DNA from: Pirellulaceae bacterium
GTDB taxonomy: Bacteria > Planctomycetota > Planctomycetia > Pirellulales > Pirellulaceae
Assembly: GCA_029243025.1 (NCBI GenBank)
Contig: JAQWSU010000045.1
Location: forward strand, 248,001 to 312,000
DNA: 64,000 nucleotides
Direction of reading: 5' to 3'
The position numbers and the translations under genes are program-made. Shown in pieces: positions 1 through 8,937 of this stretch. The notes below the pieces were generated by a model, which saw only the letters and a list, made by a program, of their open reading frames with translations, was not told the origin of the DNA and searched no databases. The first letter of the stretch is position 1. Every line of letters starts with the position of its first letter.

Positions 1-386
1 GCAACTTGGTCGTAAAGAGTGTCTTCTTCCATAAAAGCCAGACATTTCACAATCCAGCTATAACCGTCATTCTTCCATCTTTGTCGACCGCGTTGATCAA
101 CGTAGTAGTCGTCGTTTGCAGCACCCGGTTCAACCTTACCAAGGTTGCTTCGATTCCCCGTTCTGGGAGGAGCCGAGTTTGCCAACGGGAAACGGCCCGT
201 CGTACTTTCGTGATTGACAACCGCCAAAGCGAGTTGGCGAGAGGTATTGATGCAACCATTCCGGCGAGCCGCTTCACGAGCAGCATTAATGGCCGGCAGC
301 AGCAGCAACACCAAGATGGCGATAATGGCAATCACCACCAAGAGTTCGACAAGGGTGAAACCTTGTCTGCGACTACGCGTCGTCAT
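1..386 (-). CDS. DUF1559 family protein with prepilin-type N-terminus (partial, C-terminus beyond left edge)
   Basis: The first 128 codons of a minus-strand gene that continues past the left edge. Residues 8-16 read QGFTLVELL, the type IV prepilin signature: a Gly at position 9 followed by Phe, and Glu at +5 after the predicted cleavage site. A long hydrophobic stretch and then NAAREAARR follow. This combination, with a later RFPLANSA segment, is typical of the DUF1559 proteins that planctomycetes carry in large families. They are presumed pseudopilin-like exported proteins, and the role of this one is unknown. The start ATG (384-386) is preceded by a strong ACGGAGG Shine-Dalgarno about 6 bases upstream. 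Family membership is fairly sure; function is not. Confidence 0.85.
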   Translation of the reverse strand, partial: MTTRSRRQGFTLVELLVVIAIIAILVLLLLPAINAAREAARRNGCINTSRQLALAVVNHESTTGRFPLANSAPPRTGNRSNLGKVEPGAANDDYYVDQRGRQRWKNDGYSWIVKCLAFMEEDTLYDQV

Positions 387-813
387 AGGGAACCTCCGTA
401 AACAGAAAATAGAAATAAAAAAATGAGACATCGAGAATGATCTCGCACCTGCCCCTTCCCGAAAAATAAAGCGAGCAAACACTCGCCTGGAATTCGAGAA
501 ATCAGCCTTAATTTAAGCTGGAATACAGTCAATAGTCAATAGTTCGGGCGATCAAGCCCACCCGGAATCCCGATAAGTTTCGGACCCCGTTGAAGATAGG
601 ATGGCTCTTCCACGATCATTTCAATATCCCTTATTCTTACGCCAGAAAGATAATTCGTGCAAACATTTGCGGACCGCTGCCCGTGGATCGATTACACCGA
701 TCAATGTTTTCCAGCGAAAAACAGTCAAAACCCAGGAAAAAAGAGGGAACCGTGGAGCAAGATGTCAAGCGAACCCGGCGGCCTAGCCCCCTCCCTTTGA
801 GGGAACCACTCCC
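387..813. other. Intergenic region between divergent genes
   Basis: This 427-base region separates the minus-strand DUF1559 gene from the plus-strand CCA-adding enzyme. It holds the Shine-Dalgarno and candidate promoter of the former. Near 796-803 it holds a GAGGGA that can serve the GTG start of the latter. Short open frames here have no recognisable protein character. I see no RNA gene. Confidence 0.5.
511..539 (-). promoter_or_regulatory. Candidate sigma70-type promoter for the DUF1559 gene
   Basis: On the minus strand, TTGACT (539-534) is followed after 17 bases by TTAAAT (516-511). The -35 box matches the consensus at 5 of 6 positions and the -10 box at 4 of 6. It would give a leader of roughly 120 bases. 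The -35 lies in a small direct repeat (GTCAATA twice on the plus strand). Only sequence similarity supports it. Confidence 0.4.
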
Positions 814-2142
814 GTGACGCCCCCAATCGACCCACAACACGCTCGTCAATTCGCCTTGAAGATCGTTTCGACGCTCCGCCATGCAGGCCACCAAGCTTAC
901 TGGGCGGGCGGCTGCGTTCGAGACCAATTGTTGGGAAAACAACCCCAAGATTACGACGTGGCGACTGCAGCCCATCCAGAACAGATTCGCACCCTTTTTG
1001 GTCGACATCGAACCCTGACCATCGGTGCGGCGTTTGGAGTCGTGACAGTACTGGGGCCGCCCGGTGCGGGACAAATTGAAGTCGCAACTTTTCGACGGGA
1101 CGAAGGCTACAGCGACGGCCGACATCCTGATCAGGTCGCGTTCAGTACGGCCGAGGAAGACGCACGTCGACGAGACTTCAGCATTAATGGACTGTTCTTC
1201 GATCCGGAAAACAAAGAAATCATCGACTACGTTTCAGGTCGAAATGACATTCAAGATCGTGTCATCCGTTGCATTGGCAACGCAAGAGAACGATTTGATG
1301 AGGACAAGCTAAGAATGCTTCGCGCGGTGAGATTCGCCACCACGCTCGGCTTTACGATCGAATCGACAACCTTCCAATCAATGAGGACATACGCCGATCA
1401 AATCGACTGCGTGAGCCCGGAGCGGATCGCCGCCGAAATGCGGCGGATCCTCGTGCACCCCCATCGACTCACGGGACTCAACCTCTTGCGGGAAAGTGGA
1501 CTATGGCGAATCGTGCTTCCTGAATCCGTGCTTCCTGAATCCGTGCTTCCTGCGCCCCCTTCTCGGCACCAGCCACAGCAACTATCGACTTGGCAACCGC
1601 TGAAGAATCTTTTGGAACATCTATCCACTCACGACTTCTCCACGGCAATCGCGGCCTGCCTTTGGCCTGTAGCACAGTACTCAAATAGAACACGTGTCGC
1701 CGCAGAACTAAGTCAGCGTTGGCGATTATCCAACGACGAACACAAGCGAATTGATTGGTTACTTGCCCATGAATCCGAGTTACGTCGCGCGCCACAAATC
1801 CCATGGCCACAATTACAGCGAATTTTGATCCATCCCTGGATCGATCACTTGGTGGAATTGAGCCGAGCAATCGCACAAACCCAAGCGGGTGAACAAACGG
1901 CTATAGACTATGCAGCACAGAAGCTACAATTAGCTCCCAACGAGCTAAACCCAGCTCCTTTGATCAATGGAAATGATTTGTTGGCAGCCGGAATTCCCCG
2001 GGGCCCGCAATACAGTCTCATTCTGCAGGCCGTTCGTGACGCACAGCTCAATTCCCAAATTAGCACTCAAGACGTCGCGATCGAATACGCCAAACAATAT
2101 TGGAACGAGAGCCGCGATGAATCGGCCCTGGACAACAACTAA
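814..2142 (+). CDS. cca: CCA-adding tRNA nucleotidyltransferase / poly(A) polymerase family
   Basis: Class II nucleotidyltransferase of 442 residues that adds or repairs the 3' CCA end of tRNA; a poly(A) polymerase of the same family cannot be excluded. Residues 32-37 are GGCVRD and 46-48 are DYD, the metal-binding carboxylates of the head domain. RRRDFSINGLF (about 119-129) and DEDKLRMLRAVRFA (about 162-175) are the later conserved motifs. There is no HD domain. GTG start at 814 with GAGGGA upstream. Residues about 234-246 contain a tandem peptide repeat (VLPES twice and a part) created by a 15-base duplication, which falls in the variable C-terminal half. The gene is followed after 18 bases by a membrane-protein gene, probably co-transcribed. 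Confidence 0.9.
   Translation: MTPPIDPQHARQFALKIVSTLRHAGHQAYWAGGCVRDQLLGKQPQDYDVATAAHPEQIRTLFGRHRTLTIGAAFGVVTVLGPPGAGQIEVATFRRDEGYSDGRHPDQVAFSTAEEDARRRDFSINGLFFDPENKEIIDYVSGRNDIQDRVIRCIGNARERFDEDKLRMLRAVRFATTLGFTIESTTFQSMRTYADQIDCVSPERIAAEMRRILVHPHRLTGLNLLRESGLWRIVLPESVLPESVLPAPPSRHQPQQLSTWQPLKNLLEHLSTHDFSTAIAACLWPVAQYSNRTRVAAELSQRWRLSNDEHKRIDWLLAHESELRRAPQIPWPQLQRILIHPWIDHLVELSRAIAQTQAGEQTAIDYAAQKLQLAPNELNPAPLINGNDLLAAGIPRGPQYSLILQAVRDAQLNSQISTQDVAIEYAKQYWNESRDESALDNN
1513..1552 (+). repeat. 15-bp tandem repeat (2.7 copies) inside the CCA-adding enzyme gene
   Basis: GTGCTTCCTGAATCC occurs at 1513-1527 and 1528-1542, followed by a 10-base partial copy to 1552. The unit is a multiple of three, so the reading frame is kept and five residues are repeated. 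It looks like a replication-slippage duplication. Confidence 0.9.
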
Positions 2143-2160
2143 CGGTAAACCACACGATCA

Positions 2161-2778
2161 ATGATTGCCTTTGATATAATTTTTCGCTGGATCCATCTCC
2201 TGACTGCTGCAGTGCTAGTTGGTGGTATCTTCTACCAACGATTCAGCCTGCTGCCCTCACTTTCATCCATTTCTGGCGACGCACAAAAGCATTTGGAAGA
2301 AGCATGTCGAAGCCGTTGGGCTCGGATCGTGATGCTAACAAGCGGCTTGTTGCTCGTGTCAGGGCTGGTCAATGCGGTTCGCATTCTGTTAAAAGACGAG
2401 TTCACGGGTGACATGTACCCGTTGCTACTGATGGTCAAAATGATGGGCGCACTCGCCATCTTTTGGATTTCGGCCGTACTGTCGGGACGAAGTGCAATGG
2501 CGATCAAGTTCCGGGAACGAACTGCATTTTGGCTCAACGTCAACGTGCTGCTCGCCATCCTCGTTATCGTCGTGGCGGGAGGCATGAAAATGACAAAACG
2601 AGCGACGACGATGGGCGACGAGATAAATTGCAGGTCCCAAGACATGGACCTTCTGGCCCGAGGCGTAATTACCTCGGGAGAATTGCTGCCTGGGAATGGC
2701 ATCTACGCATCGGATTTCCCACAGCCGATAGTCGTGGCAGTTTCCCAGCAAAGATCACCCGCACAAAACACCACCTAG
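2161..2778 (+). CDS. CopD-like four-helix membrane protein
   Basis: Integral membrane protein of 205 residues. Four hydrophobic segments lie at roughly residues 5-25, 55-75, 85-110 and 120-141. The first begins RWIHLLTAAVLVGG, the His-containing segment seen in CopD-like and DUF2269-like proteins that bind copper or haem or support redox chains. The layout fits that group, but I cannot assign a substrate. The last 60 residues after helix 4 are polar and have no counterpart I recognise. They could be a poorly conserved tail, or reflect a frameshift near the end. The gene starts 18 bases after the CCA-adding gene and is followed 17 bases later by a microprotein gene, so the three may form one operon. 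Confidence 0.65.
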   Translation: MIAFDIIFRWIHLLTAAVLVGGIFYQRFSLLPSLSSISGDAQKHLEEACRSRWARIVMLTSGLLLVSGLVNAVRILLKDEFTGDMYPLLLMVKMMGALAIFWISAVLSGRSAMAIKFRERTAFWLNVNVLLAILVIVVAGGMKMTKRATTMGDEINCRSQDMDLLARGVITSGELLPGNGIYASDFPQPIVVAVSQQRSPAQNTT

Positions 2779-2795
2779 TCAAACAAGGTTATGCG

Positions 2796-2966
2796 ATGGA
2801 TAAAAAAGCCAAGAAGCGAATCGAAGTATTACGACAACGAATTGTCAAAATCCAACAGCAATTGTCTGGGGCCCGCCAACAGGACGACGAACCGGGCGAA
2901 GTGGAACGACTCGAGCAGGAGATCAACGACGTCAAAGCGGAAATCGAAAAGCTGAAGTCGAGTTAG
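2796..2966 (+). CDS. Small coiled-coil protein (56 aa)
   Basis: A 56-residue, highly charged protein beginning MDKKAKKRIEVL. Leu, Ile and Val occur with heptad-like spacing before and after a short acidic linker (DDEPGE), as expected for a helical hairpin or short coiled coil. It has no signal peptide, Cys or membrane segment. The ATG at 2796 is the natural start for the helical region, although the frame is open far upstream inside the previous gene. No function is known to me. It is probably the last gene of a short operon and converges with the giant surface-protein gene 42 bases away. Confidence 0.6.
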   Translation: MDKKAKKRIEVLRQRIVKIQQQLSGARQQDDEPGEVERLEQEINDVKAEIEKLKSS

Positions 2967-3008
2967 CTCGCATCATCAGGGCCGGCAAATCAAGCGCCGG
3001 CAAATCGA

Positions 3009-6000
3009 TTAACGAGGATCGATCTCGGCGAAACGGATCGGCTGTTCAACAACTCCAACATCGTCCGTACCGTCGCCATTCCAGTCGCCAACAACCGGCC
3101 GTCCTCGTGGTGCAGCAACCACCTGATCTCCCTCATCAATCCGGTGGTTTCGGTTCGTATCCATGATAAATTGAGCACCTCGATAGACGGCAATTTCATC
3201 CACCCCATCACCGTTAAAATCTCCCACGACCGGGATATCACCGACCGACCCGAATTTGGCCTCAATGTCATCGTCGCCGAAGTTGCCATCACCGTCGCGA
3301 TCCAGCCGCCATTCGCCTTTTTCGAACACTCCGATCGTGGCGACCCCATCACCATTCCAATCGCCTGCCACGGGGTGATTGCCGATCGCACCGTAATGAA
3401 AGACGTGATCGATTTGATCAGATCGTGTCTCGCCGCGGACCGTGTGTTTTAAGGTACGCGTGGCCTGATCCGTTTCATCACCGTTGTCATGTGCCAGATT
3501 CTTTGCCTCACCATGGGAGTCACTTTCTCGGTCTGGCAATCCCCGTTCGCGTCCAACCGCGCGTGGATCACCCGACCAAGCAAGGCCGTAGATCCCAATG
3601 TCGTGCTTGCCATCGCCATCCCAGTCGCCTGTAACTGGCAGATCCCCCTGATGGCCCAGTTGGGCCCAGAGATCGTTTTCATCCCACTTGCCATCGCCAT
3701 TAAGATCGATAAACCACTGGCCTTCCGCGAAGACGCCAATCTCGGTGAATCCATCGCCGTTGAAGTCCCCCGTCACGGGAATTCCATGTTCGATTCCGAA
3801 CAGGCGTTCCAGCGTTTCACCATTTTGGATCAAGAGCGTCCATTTCATTTCGTGAGCAGCCGGATTGGACCAAGCAATTTCATATTGCCCATGCTTAAGC
3901 CATATAGGTCCTTGTGGCGGCACCCGTTCACCATTGCCGCGAGGCGAGCCACCATCAATCACACTCAGATGCCACGTATTGGACCAAGCGTTTTGTGCAA
4001 AACCATAGCCGGGCACTTCATAACTCAGCAACTCCAAATCCGGCACGCGGACTGGCTCAATCACCGGAATCTGCAGTCGATAAGCAGGCAAGGCAGCGAC
4101 GGGGTCTGGGCCGTCGAACGGCACCACGATCAACTTTCGCCCGACATCAATCTCACTAAAATTATTCTGTCGGGAGTACTGGCCTGGCGGCAGCGCGATC
4201 CGCACGATCGCATCAAAGTTCGGGTCACTTTCTAATGCATCTAAGATGGTGGGCTCAATCTCATCTTGACGATTGATCGCGACCGAAGGAATCGTACCAC
4301 CCGAGTCCAGACCGTCGATAAAGCCATCGGGTTGGATTTGGTAGACGGCATAATTTCCTTTATGGAGTCCCTTAAACAGATAGAAGCCATTAGCATCCGT
4401 GGTCGTCGTAATCGGTCCTTCAGGATAAACACCCGGCAAGGCAACCGCAGACGCCAGAAGCGGTATACCCGTCACGCCATCTCGCAACTCCAGCACGACA
4501 TCTTGCAAGCGCTGATCGTCTGGTGTCAGCTCACCATCGCGAAGGGTCGTGATGTCGTCGGGCAAAGACTGGCCCACTTGCAACTGGATCACGGGGCCAT
4601 CTTGGAACACAAAACCTGAAATGAGGGAGGGAGGTTCCTCGCAAAACGCGTAATCAGTCCAAGCATCGCCTGATCCCACAACGATCTCGGTGATCAAATC
4701 CGCTTCCCCAATCTGACCGCCACCAGAACCAGCACGCTGTCCTCCTTGAAAATATCCGTCGGGTTGAATCTCGCGAAGCGCGTAAGTTCCAGGTAACAAA
4801 TCGTCGAAAAGGAATCGCCCGTCACCCCCCGTCAACATCGCATCGACAACCTGCCCCGTCTGATCGAGCAGTTCAACTCGAACCTCCACGAGCCCTGTTT
4901 CTCCCTCTTGCTGGCGACAATCCGCGTTCAAATCGAGATGAACCACGCCCTCAATCCGGCCCAACCGCATCTCACCGAAATTGTAGTCCTGTCCTGATTC
5001 CCCCCAAGACAGTCGCAGTTGACCGATCTGATCGCCCGGATTTTCTGCGCGTCCTTCTGGTCGACCATCGACGTTACCGGCCAGATCGATACCGTCGACC
5101 CAACCAACGGGTTGTTGCTCGCGAATCGTGTAAATCCCGGCAGGCAACCCTGAAAACTCGTAGCGCCCCGCTGCATCGGTTTGCGTCTCGGCGATTCGCT
5201 GCCCCATATCATCGAATAACGTGATGCGGACATTCGCGATCCCTTCCTCAGCGGCAGCTCGCTGACCGTCGTTCGAGCGATCATGGTAAACCACCCCACG
5301 AAGTCGGGAGGGTGGCAATTCGCAGAAATCATAGTGAACGGCCTGTTGTCCGGAATTCAGCTGCAGCCCGACAATCTGGCTCGGATCCAACACTTGTCCC
5401 ATCGCTTTCCCAGCGACCAAACCGACTTGAGCGGCACCCTCAAACAATCCATCCGGAGTCCGCTCGACAATCGAATAAACGCCGGGCATTAAATCGACAA
5501 ACTGATAGTTTCCCTCAGCATCAGTGCGAGTCGATGTCACCAATTCACCAACTTCGCTCCACAACTCAATCAAAACATCCGGCAACGGATGTGCGGTAAT
5601 CGAATCAGCAAAGCAGTCAGCGTCAACTCCCGACAAGTGAACATTTCCTGAGATTCGAACGGCTTCTTGCTCACAAAAGTCAAACGAAACTCCTGCTTCA
5701 CCAGACACGAGGTCGATCTGGGAAATCCGTCCGCGTCCCTCCACAAAGCCTCGCGACAATCCGTCAACGGTTCCTACCTGCGCCGATCCATCGATCAAAC
5801 CGTCCGGTGTTTTCTCGACGAGCGAATAGACGCCTGGAGCCAAATCACGAAACTCATAATACCCTTGCTGATCGGTAACTGTTTCGGCAATCACAATTCC
5901 CTGATCATCTTCTAAACGCACCACAGCGTTCACTACAGGACGATGATCGATCGATTCATCAAAACAATCACCAGCCAGGCTGGGAAAATGGACCTGTCCA

Positions 6001-7475
6001 CTAATTGACACAGGCAAAATCTCACCAAAATCGTAGTCGCGGCCAACCGATCCCGACGAGAGAAAAATCTCATCTATTCTATCGCCAGGATTAATGGCGG
6101 TTCCAATCGACACACCATCAATTGTCCCAGCGCTGTCGATCCCATCGAGATAGCCGGGCGGTTGTTCGACTTCGAACAATTCATAGGATCCAGGCATCAG
6201 GTTTTGAAATTCATAAAAACCATCCAGATCGGTAACAGCCACTACTGCATCCTGCTCGTCAAACGTGTCGCCAGGCACAGCCTGGATCGAGACGCCAGCA
6301 ATGGGCTCCTCTCCATCGTCCGGTTGTCCATTTCCGTTGCGATCGTGGAAGACATACCCGCTGATGGAAGCGGGTAATATTTCACCAAAATCATAATCGA
6401 CGCCCACGGCCCCGCCTGGTAGGAACACGTCATCGATCATGTCTCCGGGGTTCGTGGCAGTTCCAACCGGCCGACCATCAACGGTTCCGGCCCTGTCGAC
6501 ACCGTCGTAATACCCAACGGGCTGTTCGACTTCGACCAACTGATACGAACCGGGCATCAGGTTGCGGAATTCATAAAAACCATCCGTATCAGTCACGGCC
6601 AGTACCGAGTCCTGCTCGTCAAACGTATCGCCGGGTAGAGCTCGGATGGAGACGCCAGCAATCGCACCTTCCTCGTCGTCTCGTCGTCCATTTCCGTTAC
6701 GATCGTGAAAAACGTGTCCGCTGATCGAGGCAGGGATTGGCTGCTGCTGTAAACGAACGACGGCACCCGCGGTTCGATCCCGTTTCCCATCAACGTTATC
6801 GGCCGGCAAATCGAGCGATGTGCCGGCAAATCCATCGTCATAGCGATTAACAAATGTCGCAAGCGTTTCCACGGTCTCGAAATGAGGGGCCGTCAGCGTT
6901 GCGGACAGCGAGGAATCATGAAATTCAACACCGGAAGTGACTGGATCGAATCCATCGTTGATTCGTGTCAGCTCGCGTTCCGACGGGTCAAGGAACTCGA
7001 CCTCGTCCACATCAATCGAAAAACGGAGCACTTCCCCAGCATCGAAGCCATCAAAATCTAACACTAGCTCAGACGATCCATCGACAACGATTGGCGTGAC
7101 ACGGTCGATCCCTTCCCGACTGACAATTGAAAAAGGAAACGATGCGTCAGCTCCGAAACCCGAATCAGTTGAATCAAAAAAGATATCGCCACCATCAAAT
7201 CCGGCACCATTTTGATCGCCATTAATTACGATCCGTTGCAACTCGGAGTTCGGCGCTCCCCCCTCAAAGCTGACTTCGATTACGTCCCCCTGCGCATCGC
7301 TGCCAAAATCCTCTTCAATATAGACGGCACCGACAAAAGCCGGTGCAACGCTTAACATCAGCCGAGGTTCGATCTGTTCGAGACAGGCGACAGGGCGACG
7401 ACGCGCGATTTGCGAAGAGTTACTCGATTCCTGAGCTGTAAATCGCCGACAACGGCGGATTGTGTTTAATAGCAT
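3009..7475 (-). CDS. Giant secreted surface protein: LEPR-XLL-like N-terminus, seven SdrD B-like repeats, C-terminal FG-GAP/VCBS-like repeats
   Basis: A 1488-residue predicted cell-surface protein. Near the N-terminus, LEQIEPRLMLS (residues 32-42) matches the LEPR-XLL motif that marks large exported planctomycete proteins. An all-beta region without a named domain spans about 50-240. Seven SdrD B-like (collagen-binding B fold) repeats then begin near residues 248, 367, 490, 605, 723, 838 and 950; each has an xISGxVxxD opening and a GxYEFxxLxPGxY core. The first two are much more alike than the others. From about 1225 to the end, repeated GDFNGDG / GDWNGDG loops form FG-GAP/VCBS-like calcium-binding propeller repeats. 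There is no PEP-CTERM, LPXTG or transmembrane anchor. The start has GGAGG about 9 bases upstream. A role in adhesion or matrix formation is inferred from domains only. Confidence 0.88.
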   Translation of the reverse strand: MLLNTIRRCRRFTAQESSNSSQIARRRPVACLEQIEPRLMLSVAPAFVGAVYIEEDFGSDAQGDVIEVSFEGGAPNSELQRIVINGDQNGAGFDGGDIFFDSTDSGFGADASFPFSIVSREGIDRVTPIVVDGSSELVLDFDGFDAGEVLRFSIDVDEVEFLDPSERELTRINDGFDPVTSGVEFHDSSLSATLTAPHFETVETLATFVNRYDDGFAGTSLDLPADNVDGKRDRTAGAVVRLQQQPIPASISGHVFHDRNGNGRRDDEEGAIAGVSIRALPGDTFDEQDSVLAVTDTDGFYEFRNLMPGSYQLVEVEQPVGYYDGVDRAGTVDGRPVGTATNPGDMIDDVFLPGGAVGVDYDFGEILPASISGYVFHDRNGNGQPDDGEEPIAGVSIQAVPGDTFDEQDAVVAVTDLDGFYEFQNLMPGSYELFEVEQPPGYLDGIDSAGTIDGVSIGTAINPGDRIDEIFLSSGSVGRDYDFGEILPVSISGQVHFPSLAGDCFDESIDHRPVVNAVVRLEDDQGIVIAETVTDQQGYYEFRDLAPGVYSLVEKTPDGLIDGSAQVGTVDGLSRGFVEGRGRISQIDLVSGEAGVSFDFCEQEAVRISGNVHLSGVDADCFADSITAHPLPDVLIELWSEVGELVTSTRTDAEGNYQFVDLMPGVYSIVERTPDGLFEGAAQVGLVAGKAMGQVLDPSQIVGLQLNSGQQAVHYDFCELPPSRLRGVVYHDRSNDGQRAAAEEGIANVRITLFDDMGQRIAETQTDAAGRYEFSGLPAGIYTIREQQPVGWVDGIDLAGNVDGRPEGRAENPGDQIGQLRLSWGESGQDYNFGEMRLGRIEGVVHLDLNADCRQQEGETGLVEVRVELLDQTGQVVDAMLTGGDGRFLFDDLLPGTYALREIQPDGYFQGGQRAGSGGGQIGEADLITEIVVGSGDAWTDYAFCEEPPSLISGFVFQDGPVIQLQVGQSLPDDITTLRDGELTPDDQRLQDVVLELRDGVTGIPLLASAVALPGVYPEGPITTTTDANGFYLFKGLHKGNYAVYQIQPDGFIDGLDSGGTIPSVAINRQDEIEPTILDALESDPNFDAIVRIALPPGQYSRQNNFSEIDVGRKLIVVPFDGPDPVAALPAYRLQIPVIEPVRVPDLELLSYEVPGYGFAQNAWSNTWHLSVIDGGSPRGNGERVPPQGPIWLKHGQYEIAWSNPAAHEMKWTLLIQNGETLERLFGIEHGIPVTGDFNGDGFTEIGVFAEGQWFIDLNGDGKWDENDLWAQLGHQGDLPVTGDWDGDGKHDIGIYGLAWSGDPRAVGRERGLPDRESDSHGEAKNLAHDNGDETDQATRTLKHTVRGETRSDQIDHVFHYGAIGNHPVAGDWNGDGVATIGVFEKGEWRLDRDGDGNFGDDDIEAKFGSVGDIPVVGDFNGDGVDEIAVYRGAQFIMDTNRNHRIDEGDQVVAAPRGRPVVGDWNGDGTDDVGVVEQPIRFAEIDPR

Positions 7476-7512
7476 TCCGAGCTACCTCCATGTGCTCGAC
7501 CGATGCAGACGA

Positions 7513-8595
7513 TTAGCGGTCGCGTTCTAAAGATGTAGGCTGTGTGGTGTTGGCCGGTGGAACTTTGCTGATCGGTTCGTTCGTACCCTGCAAATTCGCT
7601 GTGATGCTGCGATCAAGCTCCTCGAGATTCCATAAACGGATTGTCGTGTCAAATCCACCCGAAACCAGCCAGGTATCGTTGACATCCAACGTCGCCACGG
7701 AACCCGTATGCCCGCGAAGCTGCGTCAACATCGATTGATCAACTAAATCCCAAATCCGAATCATGTTGTCGCTACAGGCTGTCGCGAGTCGAGCGTTCGG
7801 CAGAGCCGTCATCGAAAACACGCGGCCCGAGGAATTACTGAGACTAAACAGATTGTTACCCGAGTAAATATCCCAGGCACGTATGGCTCGATCCTCACCC
7901 GCAGTGATCACATGTTGGCCTCGACGATCAAACGTAATGGCACGTATTCGCTGACGATGGGCAGCGAATGTTTGAACTTCTCTGCCCTGGACCAAATCCC
8001 AAATGCGGACTCGACCGTTGCGTCCACCAACGGCTAACCAACGATCATCGGGCGAAAAGGCGGCACAACGGATGTCGCGGCATGGACAGTTCAATCGTTG
8101 AACAAGTTCACAATCCTTCGTGTCATAAAGTCGCAATTCGTTCGAAAATCCAACCACCGCAATCCGACTGCCAGCATGATTAAACCGCACGTCGGCCACC
8201 GCGCCATTCAGGTCATTCCATGTTGCCAATCGATCTCCGGAAGCAACATCCCACAAGAGCACCTGTCGATCACGTCCGCCAGTAACCAACTGGACCCCAT
8301 CCGGAGAAAACGCCAACGTCTCAACCCAATCGCGATGACCATCAAATTCGCGAACGATTTGTCGAGCCTTTAGATCCCAAAGGCGCACCAGATGGTCATC
8401 CCCCCCCAGAGCGATCCACCGTCCATTGGGATGAAGTCGCACACTACTGACCACAGGCGCCCGACTAGGATCGTCGCCTGCCTGGATGCGGATCACTCGA
8501 CTAGAAAGATTTAACGATTCAGCCGGCAAGGGACGATGCAGCGTGCCCATGATCACCGTCAACAGTAACATTCGAAATAGCCAGGTCTCTAACAT
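7513..8595 (-). CDS. Exported WD40-repeat beta-propeller protein
   Basis: A 360-residue protein with an N-terminal signal sequence (MLETWLFRMLLLTVIMG) and then seven WD40 repeats, enough for one closed beta propeller. The blades end in RLWDLK, LLWDVA, RLYDTK, RIWDLV, RAWDIY, RIWDLV and RLWNLE. Propellers of this kind are protein-interaction scaffolds; planctomycetes have many in the periplasm, and the partner is unknown. The frame is open 27 codons further upstream, but the ATG at 8593-8595 is directly preceded by GAGGAAGAG and starts the signal sequence, so I use it. It lies 37 bases downstream of the giant surface-protein gene's start on the same strand. Confidence 0.85.
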   Translation of the reverse strand: MLETWLFRMLLLTVIMGTLHRPLPAESLNLSSRVIRIQAGDDPSRAPVVSSVRLHPNGRWIALGGDDHLVRLWDLKARQIVREFDGHRDWVETLAFSPDGVQLVTGGRDRQVLLWDVASGDRLATWNDLNGAVADVRFNHAGSRIAVVGFSNELRLYDTKDCELVQRLNCPCRDIRCAAFSPDDRWLAVGGRNGRVRIWDLVQGREVQTFAAHRQRIRAITFDRRGQHVITAGEDRAIRAWDIYSGNNLFSLSNSSGRVFSMTALPNARLATACSDNMIRIWDLVDQSMLTQLRGHTGSVATLDVNDTWLVSGGFDTTIRLWNLEELDRSITANLQGTNEPISKVPPANTTQPTSLERDR

Positions 8596-8937
8596 CCACT
8601 CTTCCTCGCTGGATAACGCGCGACGAAAGCTCTGCCCCGATTCGTGCTCAATCGGACCGATCAGCCATAGGAGCAATTGCTGTTGCGCAATGCTTTAACT
8701 TCTGTATCGGTTGCGAAGACCAGTTGGCTAAGAGGAAAACAAGCGGGTCAAACTTTAGCGATTGCAGAGAATGCAGAGACTTCGATCCCTTGCGGCGAGA
8801 AAAAGTCCTGTTTTCCAGTGAAGAACGGCCCAGACGAACAGGCACTCCAGCCTGGCGTCATGGAAAACCGTCAACCCGCAGGCCAATCAAACTCGATCCG
8901 AGCCCCGGCCAGCGGGAATAGCTCAACAAAATGGATG
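8596..8937. other. Intergenic region, no gene seen
   Basis: This 342-base region lies between the citrate synthase stop and the WD40 start, both on the minus strand. It has open frames on the plus strand, but their translations look random. It must hold the promoter or leader of the WD40 gene. I see no clear terminator or RNA gene. Confidence 0.4.

Noticed and set aside
637-1125. 162-codon minus-strand frame overlapping the start of the CCA-adding enzyme
   Set aside because: Antisense to strongly conserved nucleotidyltransferase motifs.
3489-4235. 248-codon plus-strand frame opposite the giant surface protein
   Set aside because: It is antisense to a clear repeat protein; its composition follows from the complementary strand.
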